64,000 bases of DNA, taken from the NCBI RefSeq assembly GCF_007830265.1, contig NZ_VLKE01000001.1:558001-622000 (forward strand). Direction: 5' to 3'. This DNA comes from Micromonospora olivasterospora (GTDB taxonomy: Bacteria; Actinomycetota; Actinomycetes; Mycobacteriales; Micromonosporaceae). The translations under genes were made by a program, and so were the position numbers. The notes beneath the pieces are model-generated. The model did no database searches, was not told where the DNA came from, and saw only the letters and a list, made by a program, of their open reading frames with translations. Positions 37,457-48,007 of this stretch are shown in pieces. The first letter of the stretch is position 1. Every line of letters begins with the position of its first letter.

Positions 37457-38971
37457 GTGAATCCGCTGCGCGACGCGCAGGACCGGCGGCTGCCGCGGAT
37501 CCCGGAGCCCTGCGCTCTGGTGATCTTCGGAGTCACCGGCGACCTGGCGCAGAAGAAGCTCCTGCCGGCGGTCTACGACCTGGCGAACCGGGGGCTCCTG
37601 CCACCCGGTTTCGTGGTCCTGGGCTTCGCCCGGCGCGACTGGGGCGACGGCGACTTCGAGTCGCTGGCGCACGACGCGGCCAAGCAGCACGCCCGGACAC
37701 CGTGGCGCGAGGAGGTCTGGGCCCGGCTCGCCGGCAACATCAAGTTCGTGGGCGGCTCGTTCGACGACGACGCCGCCTTCGACCACCTGGCCGCCACCCT
37801 GGACGAGCTGCGCGACAGCCACGGCATCCAGGGCAACGCCGCGTTCTACTTCTCCATCCCCCCGGCCGCGTTCCCCGTGGTGCTCAAGCAGCTCGCCCGC
37901 ACCGGCATGGCCGACAACGCCAGGTCCGGCGGGTGGCGCCGGGTGGTCGTGGAGAAGCCGTTTGGCAACGACCTGCCCTCGGCCAAGGAGCTCAACGACC
38001 TGGTCGACGACGTCTTCACCCGGCAGGACGTCTTCCGGATCGACCACTACCTGGGCAAGGAGACGGTCCAGAACATCCTGGCCCTGCGGTTCGCCAACAG
38101 CCTGTTCGAGCCGCTGTGGAGCGCCCGGTACGTCGACTCGGTCCAGATCACCATGGCCGAGGACGTGGGCATCGGCACCCGGGCCGCCTTCTACGACTCC
38201 GTCGGCACCGCCCGGGACGTGCTGCAGAACCACCTGCTCCAGCTGCTGGCCCTGGTGGCGATGGAGGAGCCGACGAGCTTCGACGCCGACGAGATCCGCA
38301 CCGAGAAGCTGAAGGTGCTCAAGGCGATCACGGTGCCGAAGGACGTGGCCCGGGACACCGTGCGCGGGCAGTACCTGCCGGGCTGGGTGGGCGGCCAGCG
38401 GGCGAAGGGCTACCTGGAGGAGGAGGACGTCCCGCCGGACTCCACCACGGAGACGTACGTGGCGGTGAGGCTGGGCATCCAGAACCGCCGCTGGGCGGGG
38501 GTGCCGTTCTACATCCGGGCCGGCAAGCGGCTGCCCCGACGGGTGACCGAGGTCGCCATCATGTTCAAGAAGGCGCCGCACCTGCCGTTCGACCCGGTCG
38601 ACATGGAGATGCTCGGCAACAACCAGCTCGTCATCCGGGTGCAGCCGGACGAGGGCGTGGTGCTGAAGTTCGGCTCGAAGGTGCCGGGGACCACGATGGA
38701 GGTCCGCGACATCGCGATGGACTTCCAGTACGGCGAGGCGTTCACGGAGTCCAGCCCCGAGGCGTACGAGCGGCTGGTGCTGGACGTGCTGATCGGCGAC
38801 CGTACCCTCTTCCCCGACGCCGCCGAGGTCGAGCAGAGCTGGGCGGTGGTGGACCCGCTGGAGCACGCCTGGGCGGGCACCCGACCGGAGCCGTACCGGG
38901 CCGGCGAGTGGGGTCCCCGGGCCGCCGACGAGATGCTGGCCCGCGAGGGCCGGGCTTGGCGGAGAGCGTGA
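37457..38971 (+). CDS. zwf: Glucose-6-phosphate 1-dehydrogenase
   Basis: 504 residues. The NADP-binding start is IFGVTGDLAQKKLLPAVYDL, the substrate loop is RIDHYLGKETVQNILALRFAN, and EKPFGNDLPSA lies between. First and rate-setting enzyme of the oxidative pentose phosphate pathway. GTG start at 37457, fixed by a GTGA overlap with the last micro-ORF. Its stop TGA overlaps a GTG that opens a 12-codon ORF leading into opcA. Confidence 0.95.
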   Translation: MNPLRDAQDRRLPRIPEPCALVIFGVTGDLAQKKLLPAVYDLANRGLLPPGFVVLGFARRDWGDGDFESLAHDAAKQHARTPWREEVWARLAGNIKFVGGSFDDDAAFDHLAATLDELRDSHGIQGNAAFYFSIPPAAFPVVLKQLARTGMADNARSGGWRRVVVEKPFGNDLPSAKELNDLVDDVFTRQDVFRIDHYLGKETVQNILALRFANSLFEPLWSARYVDSVQITMAEDVGIGTRAAFYDSVGTARDVLQNHLLQLLALVAMEEPTSFDADEIRTEKLKVLKAITVPKDVARDTVRGQYLPGWVGGQRAKGYLEEEDVPPDSTTETYVAVRLGIQNRRWAGVPFYIRAGKRLPRRVTEVAIMFKKAPHLPFDPVDMEMLGNNQLVIRVQPDEGVVLKFGSKVPGTTMEVRDIAMDFQYGEAFTESSPEAYERLVLDVLIGDRTLFPDAAEVEQSWAVVDPLEHAWAGTRPEPYRAGEWGPRAADEMLAREGRAWRRA

Positions 38972-39006
38972 GCGAGCACTGCGAGCTAACCAGGAGGCTC
39001 CATTGA
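38968..39006 (+). other. 12-codon linking ORF between zwf and opcA
   Basis: A GTG at 38968 overlaps the zwf stop as GTGA. Twelve codons (VSEHCELTRRLH) run to a TGA at 39004-39006 that overlaps the TTG start of opcA (TTGA). AGGAGG inside it (38991-38996) is the ribosome binding site of opcA. Its sequence is unlike the 59-bp unit but the coupling logic is the same. Confidence 0.6.
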
Positions 39007-40019
39007 TCGGCCTGTGGGACACCACCGGCAGCGAGGTGGTCAAGGCGCTCGCCGCGGAGCGGCGCAGCGCGGGCGGGGTGGCCAGCGGCATGGCTCTCAC
39101 GCTCATCGTCGTCGTCGACGAGAAGCGGGTACGCGAGGCGGAGGCGGCCGCGACCATCGCCGCCGCCGCCCATCCGTGCCGGCTGCTCGTCGTGGTCCGC
39201 ACGGACGTCGAGCGGGACCGCAACCGGCTGGACGCGGAGATCGTCGTCGGCGGCCGGCTCGGCCCGTGCGAGGCGGTGGTGATGCGGATGTACGGCCGGC
39301 TGGCGCTGCACGCCGAGTCGGTGGTGATGCCGCTGCTGGTGCCGGACGTGCCGGTGGTGACGTGGTGGCACGGCGAGCCGCCGCACGAGATCGCCACCGA
39401 CTACCTCGGCGTGGTCGCCGACCGGCGGATCACCGACGCGGCGCAGGCCACCGACCCGATCGAGGCGCTGCGCCAACGCGCCCGGGACTACGCCCCCGGC
39501 GACACCGACCTGGCGTGGACCCGGATCACCCCGTGGCGCACACTGGTCGCGGGCGCCTTCGACACCACCGAGGCGCGGGTCACCGCGGCCCGCGTGGTGG
39601 CGCCGCCGACCGACCCGACGGCCGCCCTGATGTGCGGCTGGCTGGGCAGCCGGCTGGGGATCAGTCCCCGGTGGGAGCGGGCCGGCGACTTCCCCCGGAT
39701 GCGCGAGGTGCAGCTGAGCTGCGCCAACGGCGACGAGCTGACGCTGACCCGGGAGGACAGCGTGGCGACGTTCCGGCGCACCGGGCAGGCGGACCGGCAG
39801 CTGCCGCTGGTGCGCCGGCCGCTCGGCGACGAGCTGGCGGAGGAGCTGCGCCGGCTGGACGCCGACCAGGTCTACGCCGAGGCGCTCGGCGCCATGGCCG
39901 AGGTCTCCGGGCTGGACCAGCGCCCCGGGCAGCGGGTGCACGTCTGGAAGGACCCGGCGACGGCGGAGCGCGCCGAGGCCGGGGTGACCGCCCACGCCGG
40001 GACCAGCGCGACCCCCTGA
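39003..40019 (+). CDS. opcA: Glucose-6-phosphate dehydrogenase assembly protein OpcA
   Basis: 338 residues, OpcA family. IGLWDTTGSEVVKALAAERR at the start, VVMRMYGRLALHAESVVMPLLVPDVPVVTWWHGEPP in the middle and ARDYAPGDTDLAWTRITPWR are family signatures. It activates or assembles G6PDH, consistent with lying just after zwf. The rare TTG start at 39003 is supported by AGGAGG 6 bases upstream and by the normal N-terminal sequence. Confidence 0.93.
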   Translation: MIGLWDTTGSEVVKALAAERRSAGGVASGMALTLIVVVDEKRVREAEAAATIAAAAHPCRLLVVVRTDVERDRNRLDAEIVVGGRLGPCEAVVMRMYGRLALHAESVVMPLLVPDVPVVTWWHGEPPHEIATDYLGVVADRRITDAAQATDPIEALRQRARDYAPGDTDLAWTRITPWRTLVAGAFDTTEARVTAARVVAPPTDPTAALMCGWLGSRLGISPRWERAGDFPRMREVQLSCANGDELTLTREDSVATFRRTGQADRQLPLVRRPLGDELAEELRRLDADQVYAEALGAMAEVSGLDQRPGQRVHVWKDPATAERAEAGVTAHAGTSATP

Positions 40020-40025
40020 GGGCGC

Positions 40026-40056
40026 GCCGGGCGGGCCGCCCGACGGCCCGCCCGGC
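40026..40056 (+). terminator. Hairpin directly after opcA
   Basis: Perfect 13-base stem (40026-40038, 40044-40056) with a 5-base loop, 7 bases beyond the opcA stop. It may limit readthrough into pgl, which starts 83 bases further on. Confidence 0.65.
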
Positions 40057-40138
40057 AGTGGGCGCGACGGAGGGCCGCCGGTCTCCCGGGCACGACGTAG
40101 AGGGACCGCGCGGGCGGTCGGAAACGAAGGCAAACCAG

Positions 40139-40909
40139 ATGAGTGAGGCGAGTGTCGCCGTCCATGCCGACGCCAACCTGCTGGCACAGGCGGTGGCGGC
40201 CCGGTTGGTGGTGAAGCTGCTCGACGCCCAGGCCGACCGCGGTCAGGCGTCGGTGGTGCTGACCGGAGGGCGGATCGCCGCGGCCGTGTACCGGGCGGTG
40301 GCCACGCTGCCCGCCCGGGACGCGGTGGACTGGTCCCGGGTCGACGTGTGGTGGGGCGACGAGCGCTTCCTGCCCGCGGGCGACCCGGAGCGCAACGAGA
40401 CGCAGGCCCGGGCCGCGCTGCTGGACGCGGTGCCGCTGGACCCGGCCCGGGTGCACCCCATGCCGCCGTCCGACGGCCCGGCCGGCGCCGACCCGGAGGC
40501 CGCCGCCGCCGAGTACGCCGCCGAACTGGCCCGCGCCGCGCGACCGGGGCACGCCGCGCTCCCCCACTTCGACGTGCTGATGCTCGGCGTCGGCGAGGAC
40601 GGGCACGTCGCCTCCGTCTTCCCGGAGCACCCGGTGCACCACGACAACCGGCCGGTCAGCGCCGTGCGGGGCAGCCCCAAACCGCCGCCGGTGCGCACCA
40701 CCCTGACCCTGCCGGCGATCAACACCGCCGACGAGGTCTGGCTGGTGGCCGGCGGCGCGGACAAGGCCCGGGCGGTGGGCATGGCGCTGGCCGGCGCCGG
40801 GCCCGTCCAGCTGCCGGCCGCCGGGGTGCGCGGCGTCAGCCGTACGCTGTGGCTGCTCGACCGGGCCGCGGCGGCGGACGTCCCACCCCGCCTGCGCAGC
40901 CTCCGCTGA
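40139..40909 (+). CDS. pgl: 6-phosphogluconolactonase
   Basis: 256 residues of the NagB/Pgl fold. Landmarks are VVLTGGRIAAAVY (usually GGxTP, here GGRIA), VDVWWGDERFLPAGDPERNETQARAALLD and the active-site stretch FDVLMLGVGEDGHVASVFPEHP. Hydrolyses the lactone made by Zwf. The ATG at 40139 gives MSEASVAVHADANLL. Its stop is only 4 bases from the end of the convergent rbpA. Confidence 0.93.
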   Translation: MSEASVAVHADANLLAQAVAARLVVKLLDAQADRGQASVVLTGGRIAAAVYRAVATLPARDAVDWSRVDVWWGDERFLPAGDPERNETQARAALLDAVPLDPARVHPMPPSDGPAGADPEAAAAEYAAELARAARPGHAALPHFDVLMLGVGEDGHVASVFPEHPVHHDNRPVSAVRGSPKPPPVRTTLTLPAINTADEVWLVAGGADKARAVGMALAGAGPVQLPAAGVRGVSRTLWLLDRAAAADVPPRLRSLR

Positions 40910-40913
40910 CGGG

Positions 40914-41255
40914 TTACCTGCCGCAGCGGCGGTGGAGGGTGGCCAGGGCCTCGGCCAGGATCGCCTCCCCCTGCTCCGGCGTGCGCCGCTCCTGCACGTA
41001 CGCCAGGTGGGTCTTGTAACGCTCGGCGCGGAGCTGGCCGGGCGGGTCCCCCGGGTCCCGCCCGGCCGGCTGGCCGCAGCGCGGGCAGTCCCACAGCGGC
41101 GGGGCCCCGACGTCCGCCGCGATGGGGACGTCGACCCGGTGGCGTTCCCGGCACCAGTAGCTGACCTCCCGCCGCGGGGCCGCCTCGTGCCGGCCGCCGG
41201 GCCGCTGCGGGCCGGACCCTACCCGGGCTCCCCGGATGACGTTGCCACTCGCCAC
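40914..41255 (-). CDS. rbpA: RNA polymerase-binding protein RbpA
   Basis: 113 residues. The core domain has SYWCRERHRVDVPIAADVG and LWDCPRCGQPAG, and the C-terminal sigma-interacting part reads RYKTHLAYVQERRTPEQGEAILAEALATL. RbpA stabilises open complexes of the main sigma factor in actinobacteria. The GTG at 41255 gives the usual V-A-S-G-N start; AGGAG lies upstream. 130 bases separate it from secG, with secG's terminator in between. Confidence 0.93.
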   Translation of the reverse strand: MASGNVIRGARVGSGPQRPGGRHEAAPRREVSYWCRERHRVDVPIAADVGAPPLWDCPRCGQPAGRDPGDPPGQLRAERYKTHLAYVQERRTPEQGEAILAEALATLHRRCGR

Positions 41256-41326
41256 GGCTGCTCGCTCCTGTCGTCGGAGGGGACCGCCGCTCGGCCGGGC
41301 GGCGGCGCGGTGCAGCGGGTAAACGA

Positions 41327-41361
41327 CTGCGCGCGGCCCGTCGGTGACGGACCGCGCGCAG
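41327..41361 (-). terminator. Terminator after secG
   Basis: Arms 41327-41342 and 41346-41361 pair in 10 + 5 base pairs around one mismatch, with a 3-base loop, 25 bases beyond the secG stop. Confidence 0.75.
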
Positions 41362-41385
41362 ATTGTACGCTCGACGGGCTCGCTG

Positions 41386-41646
41386 TCAGGCCCCGCTCGC
41401 CATCTGGAGGCGCAGCCACAGCCCCAGCCCCACGATGCAGGCGAACCAGACGATGCCCACCAGGACCGTGTAGCGGTCGAGGTTCTTCTCGGCCACTGAG
41501 GAGCCGGCGAGGCTGGAGCTGACACCGCCACCGAACATGCTCGACAAGCCGCCGCCCTTGCCTCGGTGCAGCAGGATCAGCATGGTGAGCAGGATGCTCG
41601 TGATGCTCAGCAACACGATCAACGTGTATGCGAACCAGATCGGCAT
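41386..41646 (-). CDS. secG: Preprotein translocase subunit SecG
   Basis: 86 residues, two membrane segments (about 5-25 and 62-80) joined by a Gly/Ser-rich loop LLHRGKGGGLSSMFGGGVSSSLAGSS. Typical SecG size and layout. It follows tpiA by 95 bases. Confidence 0.9.
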   Translation of the reverse strand: MPIWFAYTLIVLLSITSILLTMLILLHRGKGGGLSSMFGGGVSSSLAGSSVAEKNLDRYTVLVGIVWFACIVGLGLWLRLQMASGA

Positions 41647-41741
41647 AGCTGGGGTCAGTCCTCTCGTAGCGATCCTCGCCCGGACAGGTCGGGCACGGCG
41701 GCACCGACCGGCGGACGGGCGGAGTCAAGGATAGCGAGCCG

Positions 41742-42534
41742 TCAGGCGCTGATGTGTTCCGGGAAGCGGCAGATCTTGGCGAATTCCTCGGCGTCCAGGC
41801 TCGCGCCGCCGACGAGGGCCCCGTCCACGTCCGGCTGGGCCATGATCGCTCCGACGTTGGAGGACTTCACCGATCCGCCGTAGAGGATCCGGACCTGCTC
41901 CGCGGTCGCCTGGCCGAACGTCTCGGCCAGCCGCGCGCGGACCGCCCCGCACACCTCCTGGGCGTCCTCCGGGGTGGCCGTCTTGCCCGTCCCGATCGCC
42001 CAGACCGGCTCGTACGCCACGACCACCTTGGCGACCTGCTCACCGGTGAGCCCCTGCAGCGCCGCGTCCAGCTGGTCGCAGCAGTGCGGCACGTGCCGCA
42101 GCTCCTCCCGGACCTCCAGGCCCTCACCGATGCACAGGATCGGGGTGAGCCCGTTGGACAGCGCCGCCGCCACCTTGAGATTGATCGTCGCGTCGTCCTC
42201 GTGGTGGTACGTCCGCCGCTCGGAGTGGCCGACCGTCACGTAGGTGCAGCCGAGCTTGGTCAGCATCGGCCCGGAGATGTCCCCGGTGAACGCCCCCGAC
42301 TGGTACGGCGACAGGTCCTGCGCGCCGTAGCCGATGAGCAGCTTGTCGCCGTCCACCGCGGTCTGCACGGTGCGCAGGTCGGTGTACGGCGGCAGCACCA
42401 CGGTCTCGACCTCGGTGAGGTGCTTCTCGGTCAGGCTCGCGGCCAGCTTCTGCACCAGCAGGTTGGCCTCGAGGTGGTTGAGGTTCATCTTCCAGTTGCC
42501 GGCCATCAGGGGCCGGCGGGTGGTGGGGCCGCCA

Positions 42535-42535
<1 letters not shown>
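41742..42535 (-). CDS. tpiA: Triosephosphate isomerase, start region possibly frameshifted
   Basis: The body from the ATG at 42506 is 254 residues: MAGNWKMNL with the substrate Lys, VGHSERR with catalytic His, [17 protein letters not shown] with catalytic Glu, and YGGSVKSSN. The operon pattern suggests the natural start is the ATG at 42533-42535, which overlaps the pgk stop as TGATG. That frame would read on as MAAPTTRRPL into MAGNWK if one more base stood in the GGGG run at 42525-42528 (795 bases, 265 codons). As written, translation must begin at 42506. Confidence 0.9.
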
Positions 42536-45077
<2,542 letters not shown>

Positions 45078-46058
45078 TCAGACCACGAGCATCTCGGGCG
45101 TGACGGCCGCTTCGGTATCCGGGATGCCCAGGTCCCGGGCCCGCTTGTCGGCCAGCGCCAGCAGCCGGCGGATCCGCCCGGCGATGGCGTCCTTGGTCAG
45201 CGGCGGGTCGGCGAGCGCGCCCAACTCCTCCAGGGATGCCTGCCGGTGCTCCAGACGCAGCCGCCCCGCCGAGGTCAGGTGGTGGGGGGCGTCGTCGGCG
45301 AGGATCTCCAGCGCCCGGGTCACCCGGGCGGCGGCGGCGACCGCGGCCCGCGCGGAGCGGCGCAGGTTGGCGTCGTCGAAGTTGGCCAGGCGGTTGGCCG
45401 TCGCCCGGACCTCGCGGCGCACCCGGCGCTCCTCCCAGGCGAGCACGCTGGAGTGCGCGCCGATCCGGGTCAGCAGCGCGGCGATCGCGTCGCCGTCCTT
45501 GACCACCACCCGGTCGACCCCGCGCACCTCGCGGTTCTTCGCGGTGATGCCGATCCGGCGGGCCGCGCCGACCAGGGCGAGCGCCGACTCCGGCCCCGGG
45601 CAGGTGATCTCCAGGGCGCTGGAGCGGCCCGGCTCGGTCAGCGAGCCGTGCGCCATGAACGCCCCCCGCCACGCGGACACGGCGCAGCAGACGTTGGCCG
45701 CCACCACGTGCGGCGGCAGACCCCGCACCGGACGGCCCCGCACGTCCAGCAGCCCGGTCTGCCGCGCCAGGGCCTCGCCGTCCTTGACCACCCGCACGAT
45801 GAAGTGGCTGCCCTTGCGCAGCCCACCCGAGGCCAGTACGTGGATCTCGCTCGGATAGCCGTACACCTCGGCGATCTCCCGGCGCAGCCGCCGGGCCACC
45901 GCCCCGGTGTCGAGCTCCGCCTCGACCACCACCCGGCCGGAGACGATGTGCAGCCCCCCGGCGAAGCGCAGCAGCGCCGCCATCTCCGCCCGCCGGCAGC
46001 AGGGCTTGGGCACGTCCACCCGGCTCAGCTCGTCCTTGACCGCAGCCGTCATCGCCAT
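45078..46058 (-). CDS. whiA: Sporulation/cell-division regulator WhiA
   Basis: 326 residues. N-terminal degenerate LAGLIDADG-like domain ([31 protein letters not shown]) and a C-terminal helix-turn-helix ([30 protein letters not shown]). In actinobacteria WhiA works with WhiB on division and sporulation genes. GAGGGGG lies before the ATG at 46058. It follows yvcK after 54 bases in the conserved rapZ-yvcK-whiA group. Confidence 0.94.
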   Translation of the reverse strand: MAMTAAVKDELSRVDVPKPCCRRAEMAALLRFAGGLHIVSGRVVVEAELDTGAVARRLRREIAEVYGYPSEIHVLASGGLRKGSHFIVRVVKDGEALARQTGLLDVRGRPVRGLPPHVVAANVCCAVSAWRGAFMAHGSLTEPGRSSALEITCPGPESALALVGAARRIGITAKNREVRGVDRVVVKDGDAIAALLTRIGAHSSVLAWEERRVRREVRATANRLANFDDANLRRSARAAVAAAARVTRALEILADDAPHHLTSAGRLRLEHRQASLEELGALADPPLTKDAIAGRIRRLLALADKRARDLGIPDTEAAVTPEMLVV

Positions 46059-46112
46059 TGTGCGCCCCCTCACGGACCGGTTCCGGCGTGTCGCCGGAGA
46101 TTACGTACGTGC

Positions 46113-47093
46113 TTAACGATCGGCGCCCAGGACAGGCACCAGCGCGGCGCCCAGAGCGGCCGGATCGTGACGGGGCTCGCCGTCGGTGACGGCGACCGGG
46201 GCGAGGACCAGCCGGGCACCCAGCGATTCTGCCGCACGCTGGACCGGCCCGGGATCACCCACCGCCTTGGAGTCCGCCAGCACCAGGTCCACCGTCAGCT
46301 CGGGCAGATAGTGCCGCAGGGTGTCCAGATGGTCGGCCAGGGACAGCCCAAGGGTCTCCTTCTCCGCCGCCAGGTTGAGCGTGACCAGCCGACGGGCGGA
46401 GCTGGTGACGATCGCGGCGGCCAGCCCCGGCACCAGCAGGTGCGGCAGCACGCTGGTGTACCAGCTGCCCGGGCCGAAGATCAGCCAGTCGGCCTCGGCG
46501 GTCGCCGCCACCGCCTCGGCGCAGGCGGCCGGCGCGAGGGGGGTGAGCCGCAGCGACTCCACCCGCCCGGTGGTGACCGCCACCTGGTGCTGCCCGCGCA
46601 GCGTCCGCACCTCGTCCGGGTACGCCGCGTCGGCGCCGCGCACCCGGGCCTCGATGCCCACCGGCTGGCGGGACATCGGCAGCACCCGGCCCACCGCGCC
46701 GAGCATCGCCCCGGCGTGCTCCAGCGCCGCCACCGGGTCGCCGAGCAGCTCGGTCAGGCCGCAGAGCACCAGATTTCCCACCGCGTGCCCGGCCAGCCCG
46801 TCGTCGCTGTCGGCCGGGTCGCCGGGCGTGCCGGCGAAGCGGTGCTGGAACAGCCCGGCGCTGCGCCGGGTGGCCGGGTGGTCGCCCGCGAGGGCCACCA
46901 ACGCCTGGCGCAGGTCGCCCGGCGGCAGCCCGCCCCGGCGGGCGCGTAGCCGGCCGCTGGAGCCCCCGTCGTCGCCGACGGTGACCACGGCGGTGATGTC
47001 CAGGTCGAGCTCGGGCGCGCACCGGCGCAGCGCCCGCAGGGACGCCGACAGCCCGTGGCCGCCGCCGAAGGCGACCACCTTCGTCGCCGTCAC
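46113..47093 (-). CDS. yvcK: YvcK/CofD-like uridine-diphosphate-sugar-binding protein
   Basis: 326 residues with the start VVAFGGGHGLSASLRALRR, then TVGDDGGSSGRLR and PPGDLRQALVALA, the YvcK/CofD phosphate-binding loops. LIFGPGSWYTSVLPHLLVPG is another signature. Links cell wall and carbon metabolism in other bacteria. The GTG at 47093 overlaps the rapZ stop as GTGA. Confidence 0.93.
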   Translation of the reverse strand: MTATKVVAFGGGHGLSASLRALRRCAPELDLDITAVVTVGDDGGSSGRLRARRGGLPPGDLRQALVALAGDHPATRRSAGLFQHRFAGTPGDPADSDDGLAGHAVGNLVLCGLTELLGDPVAALEHAGAMLGAVGRVLPMSRQPVGIEARVRGADAAYPDEVRTLRGQHQVAVTTGRVESLRLTPLAPAACAEAVAATAEADWLIFGPGSWYTSVLPHLLVPGLAAAIVTSSARRLVTLNLAAEKETLGLSLADHLDTLRHYLPELTVDLVLADSKAVGDPGPVQRAAESLGARLVLAPVAVTDGEPRHDPAALGAALVPVLGADR

Positions 47094-48004
47094 TCCCGCC
47101 CCAGGTCCCGGTGCTGGGCGTTGGCGGCGATGCCCGACTGGCGCAGCCGGCCGGCCAGCTCCTCGGCGATGGCGACGCTGCGGTGCTTGCCGCCGGTGCA
47201 GCCGACGGCCACGGTCAGGTAGCGCTTGCCCTCCCGCTCGAAGCCGACGGTGGTGGCGTTGACCAGCTCGGCGTACGCCCCGACGAAGGCCCCCGCGCCC
47301 TCCTGGCCGAGCACGTACGAGCTGACGGCCTCCTCCCGGCCGGTGTGCTCGCGCAGCTCGGGCACCCAGTACGGGTTGGGCAGGAACCGGGCGTCGAGGA
47401 CGAAGTCGGCGTCCGGCGGCAGGCCGTACTTGAAGCCGAAGGAGAGTACGGTGATCCGCAGCCGGCGGGCGTCCTCGCCACCGAACAGCTCCTCGATCCG
47501 GCGGCGCAGCTGGTTGACGTTCAGGTGGCTGGTGTCGATGATCACGTCGGCCTGGTCCCGGGCCTCCTCCAGCAGTCCCCGCTCGACGGCGATGCCGTCG
47601 GCGAGCCGGCCGTCGCCCTGCAACGGGTGCGAGCGCCGGACGCTCTCGAAACGGCGGATCAGCACCTCGTCGTCGGCGTCGACGAAGACCACGCGCGGGG
47701 AGAAGCCCCGCTCCTTCAGCTCCCGGATCGCCCCGGCCAGGTCGGTGGAGAAGGCGCGGGAGCGGACGTCCAGCACCATCGCCGTGCGCCGGGCCGCCCC
47801 GCCGGCCTTGACGGCCAGCTCGGCCATGTCGAGCATCAGCGCCTGGGGCAGGTTGTCCACCACGTAGTAGCCGACGTTCTCCAGCGCCCGGGCCACGGTG
47901 CTGCGGCCGCCACCGGACAGCCCGGTCACCACCACCAGTGTGGTGTCCGGCTCCGCCGCCGGCTGGCCGACGACCGGGTCGTGGTCGGTCCGCGCCTCGT
48001 TCAC
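47090..48004 (-). CDS. rapZ: RNase adapter RapZ / nucleotide-binding protein
   Basis: 304 residues. Walker A GLSGGGRST near residue 28, VGYYVVDNLPQALM, VFVDADDEVLIRRFESVRRSHPL and the C-terminal CTGGKHRSVAIAEELA, all diagnostic. In Escherichia it guides sRNA decay; in actinobacteria its partner is unclear. GTG start at 48004, 4 bases after the uvrC stop, so probably co-transcribed. Confidence 0.93.
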   Translation of the reverse strand: MNEARTDHDPVVGQPAAEPDTTLVVVTGLSGGGRSTVARALENVGYYVVDNLPQALMLDMAELAVKAGGAARRTAMVLDVRSRAFSTDLAGAIRELKERGFSPRVVFVDADDEVLIRRFESVRRSHPLQGDGRLADGIAVERGLLEEARDQADVIIDTSHLNVNQLRRRIEELFGGEDARRLRITVLSFGFKYGLPPDADFVLDARFLPNPYWVPELREHTGREEAVSSYVLGQEGAGAFVGAYAELVNATTVGFEREGKRYLTVAVGCTGGKHRSVAIAEELAGRLRQSGIAANAQHRDLGRE

Positions 48005-48007
48005 TGC

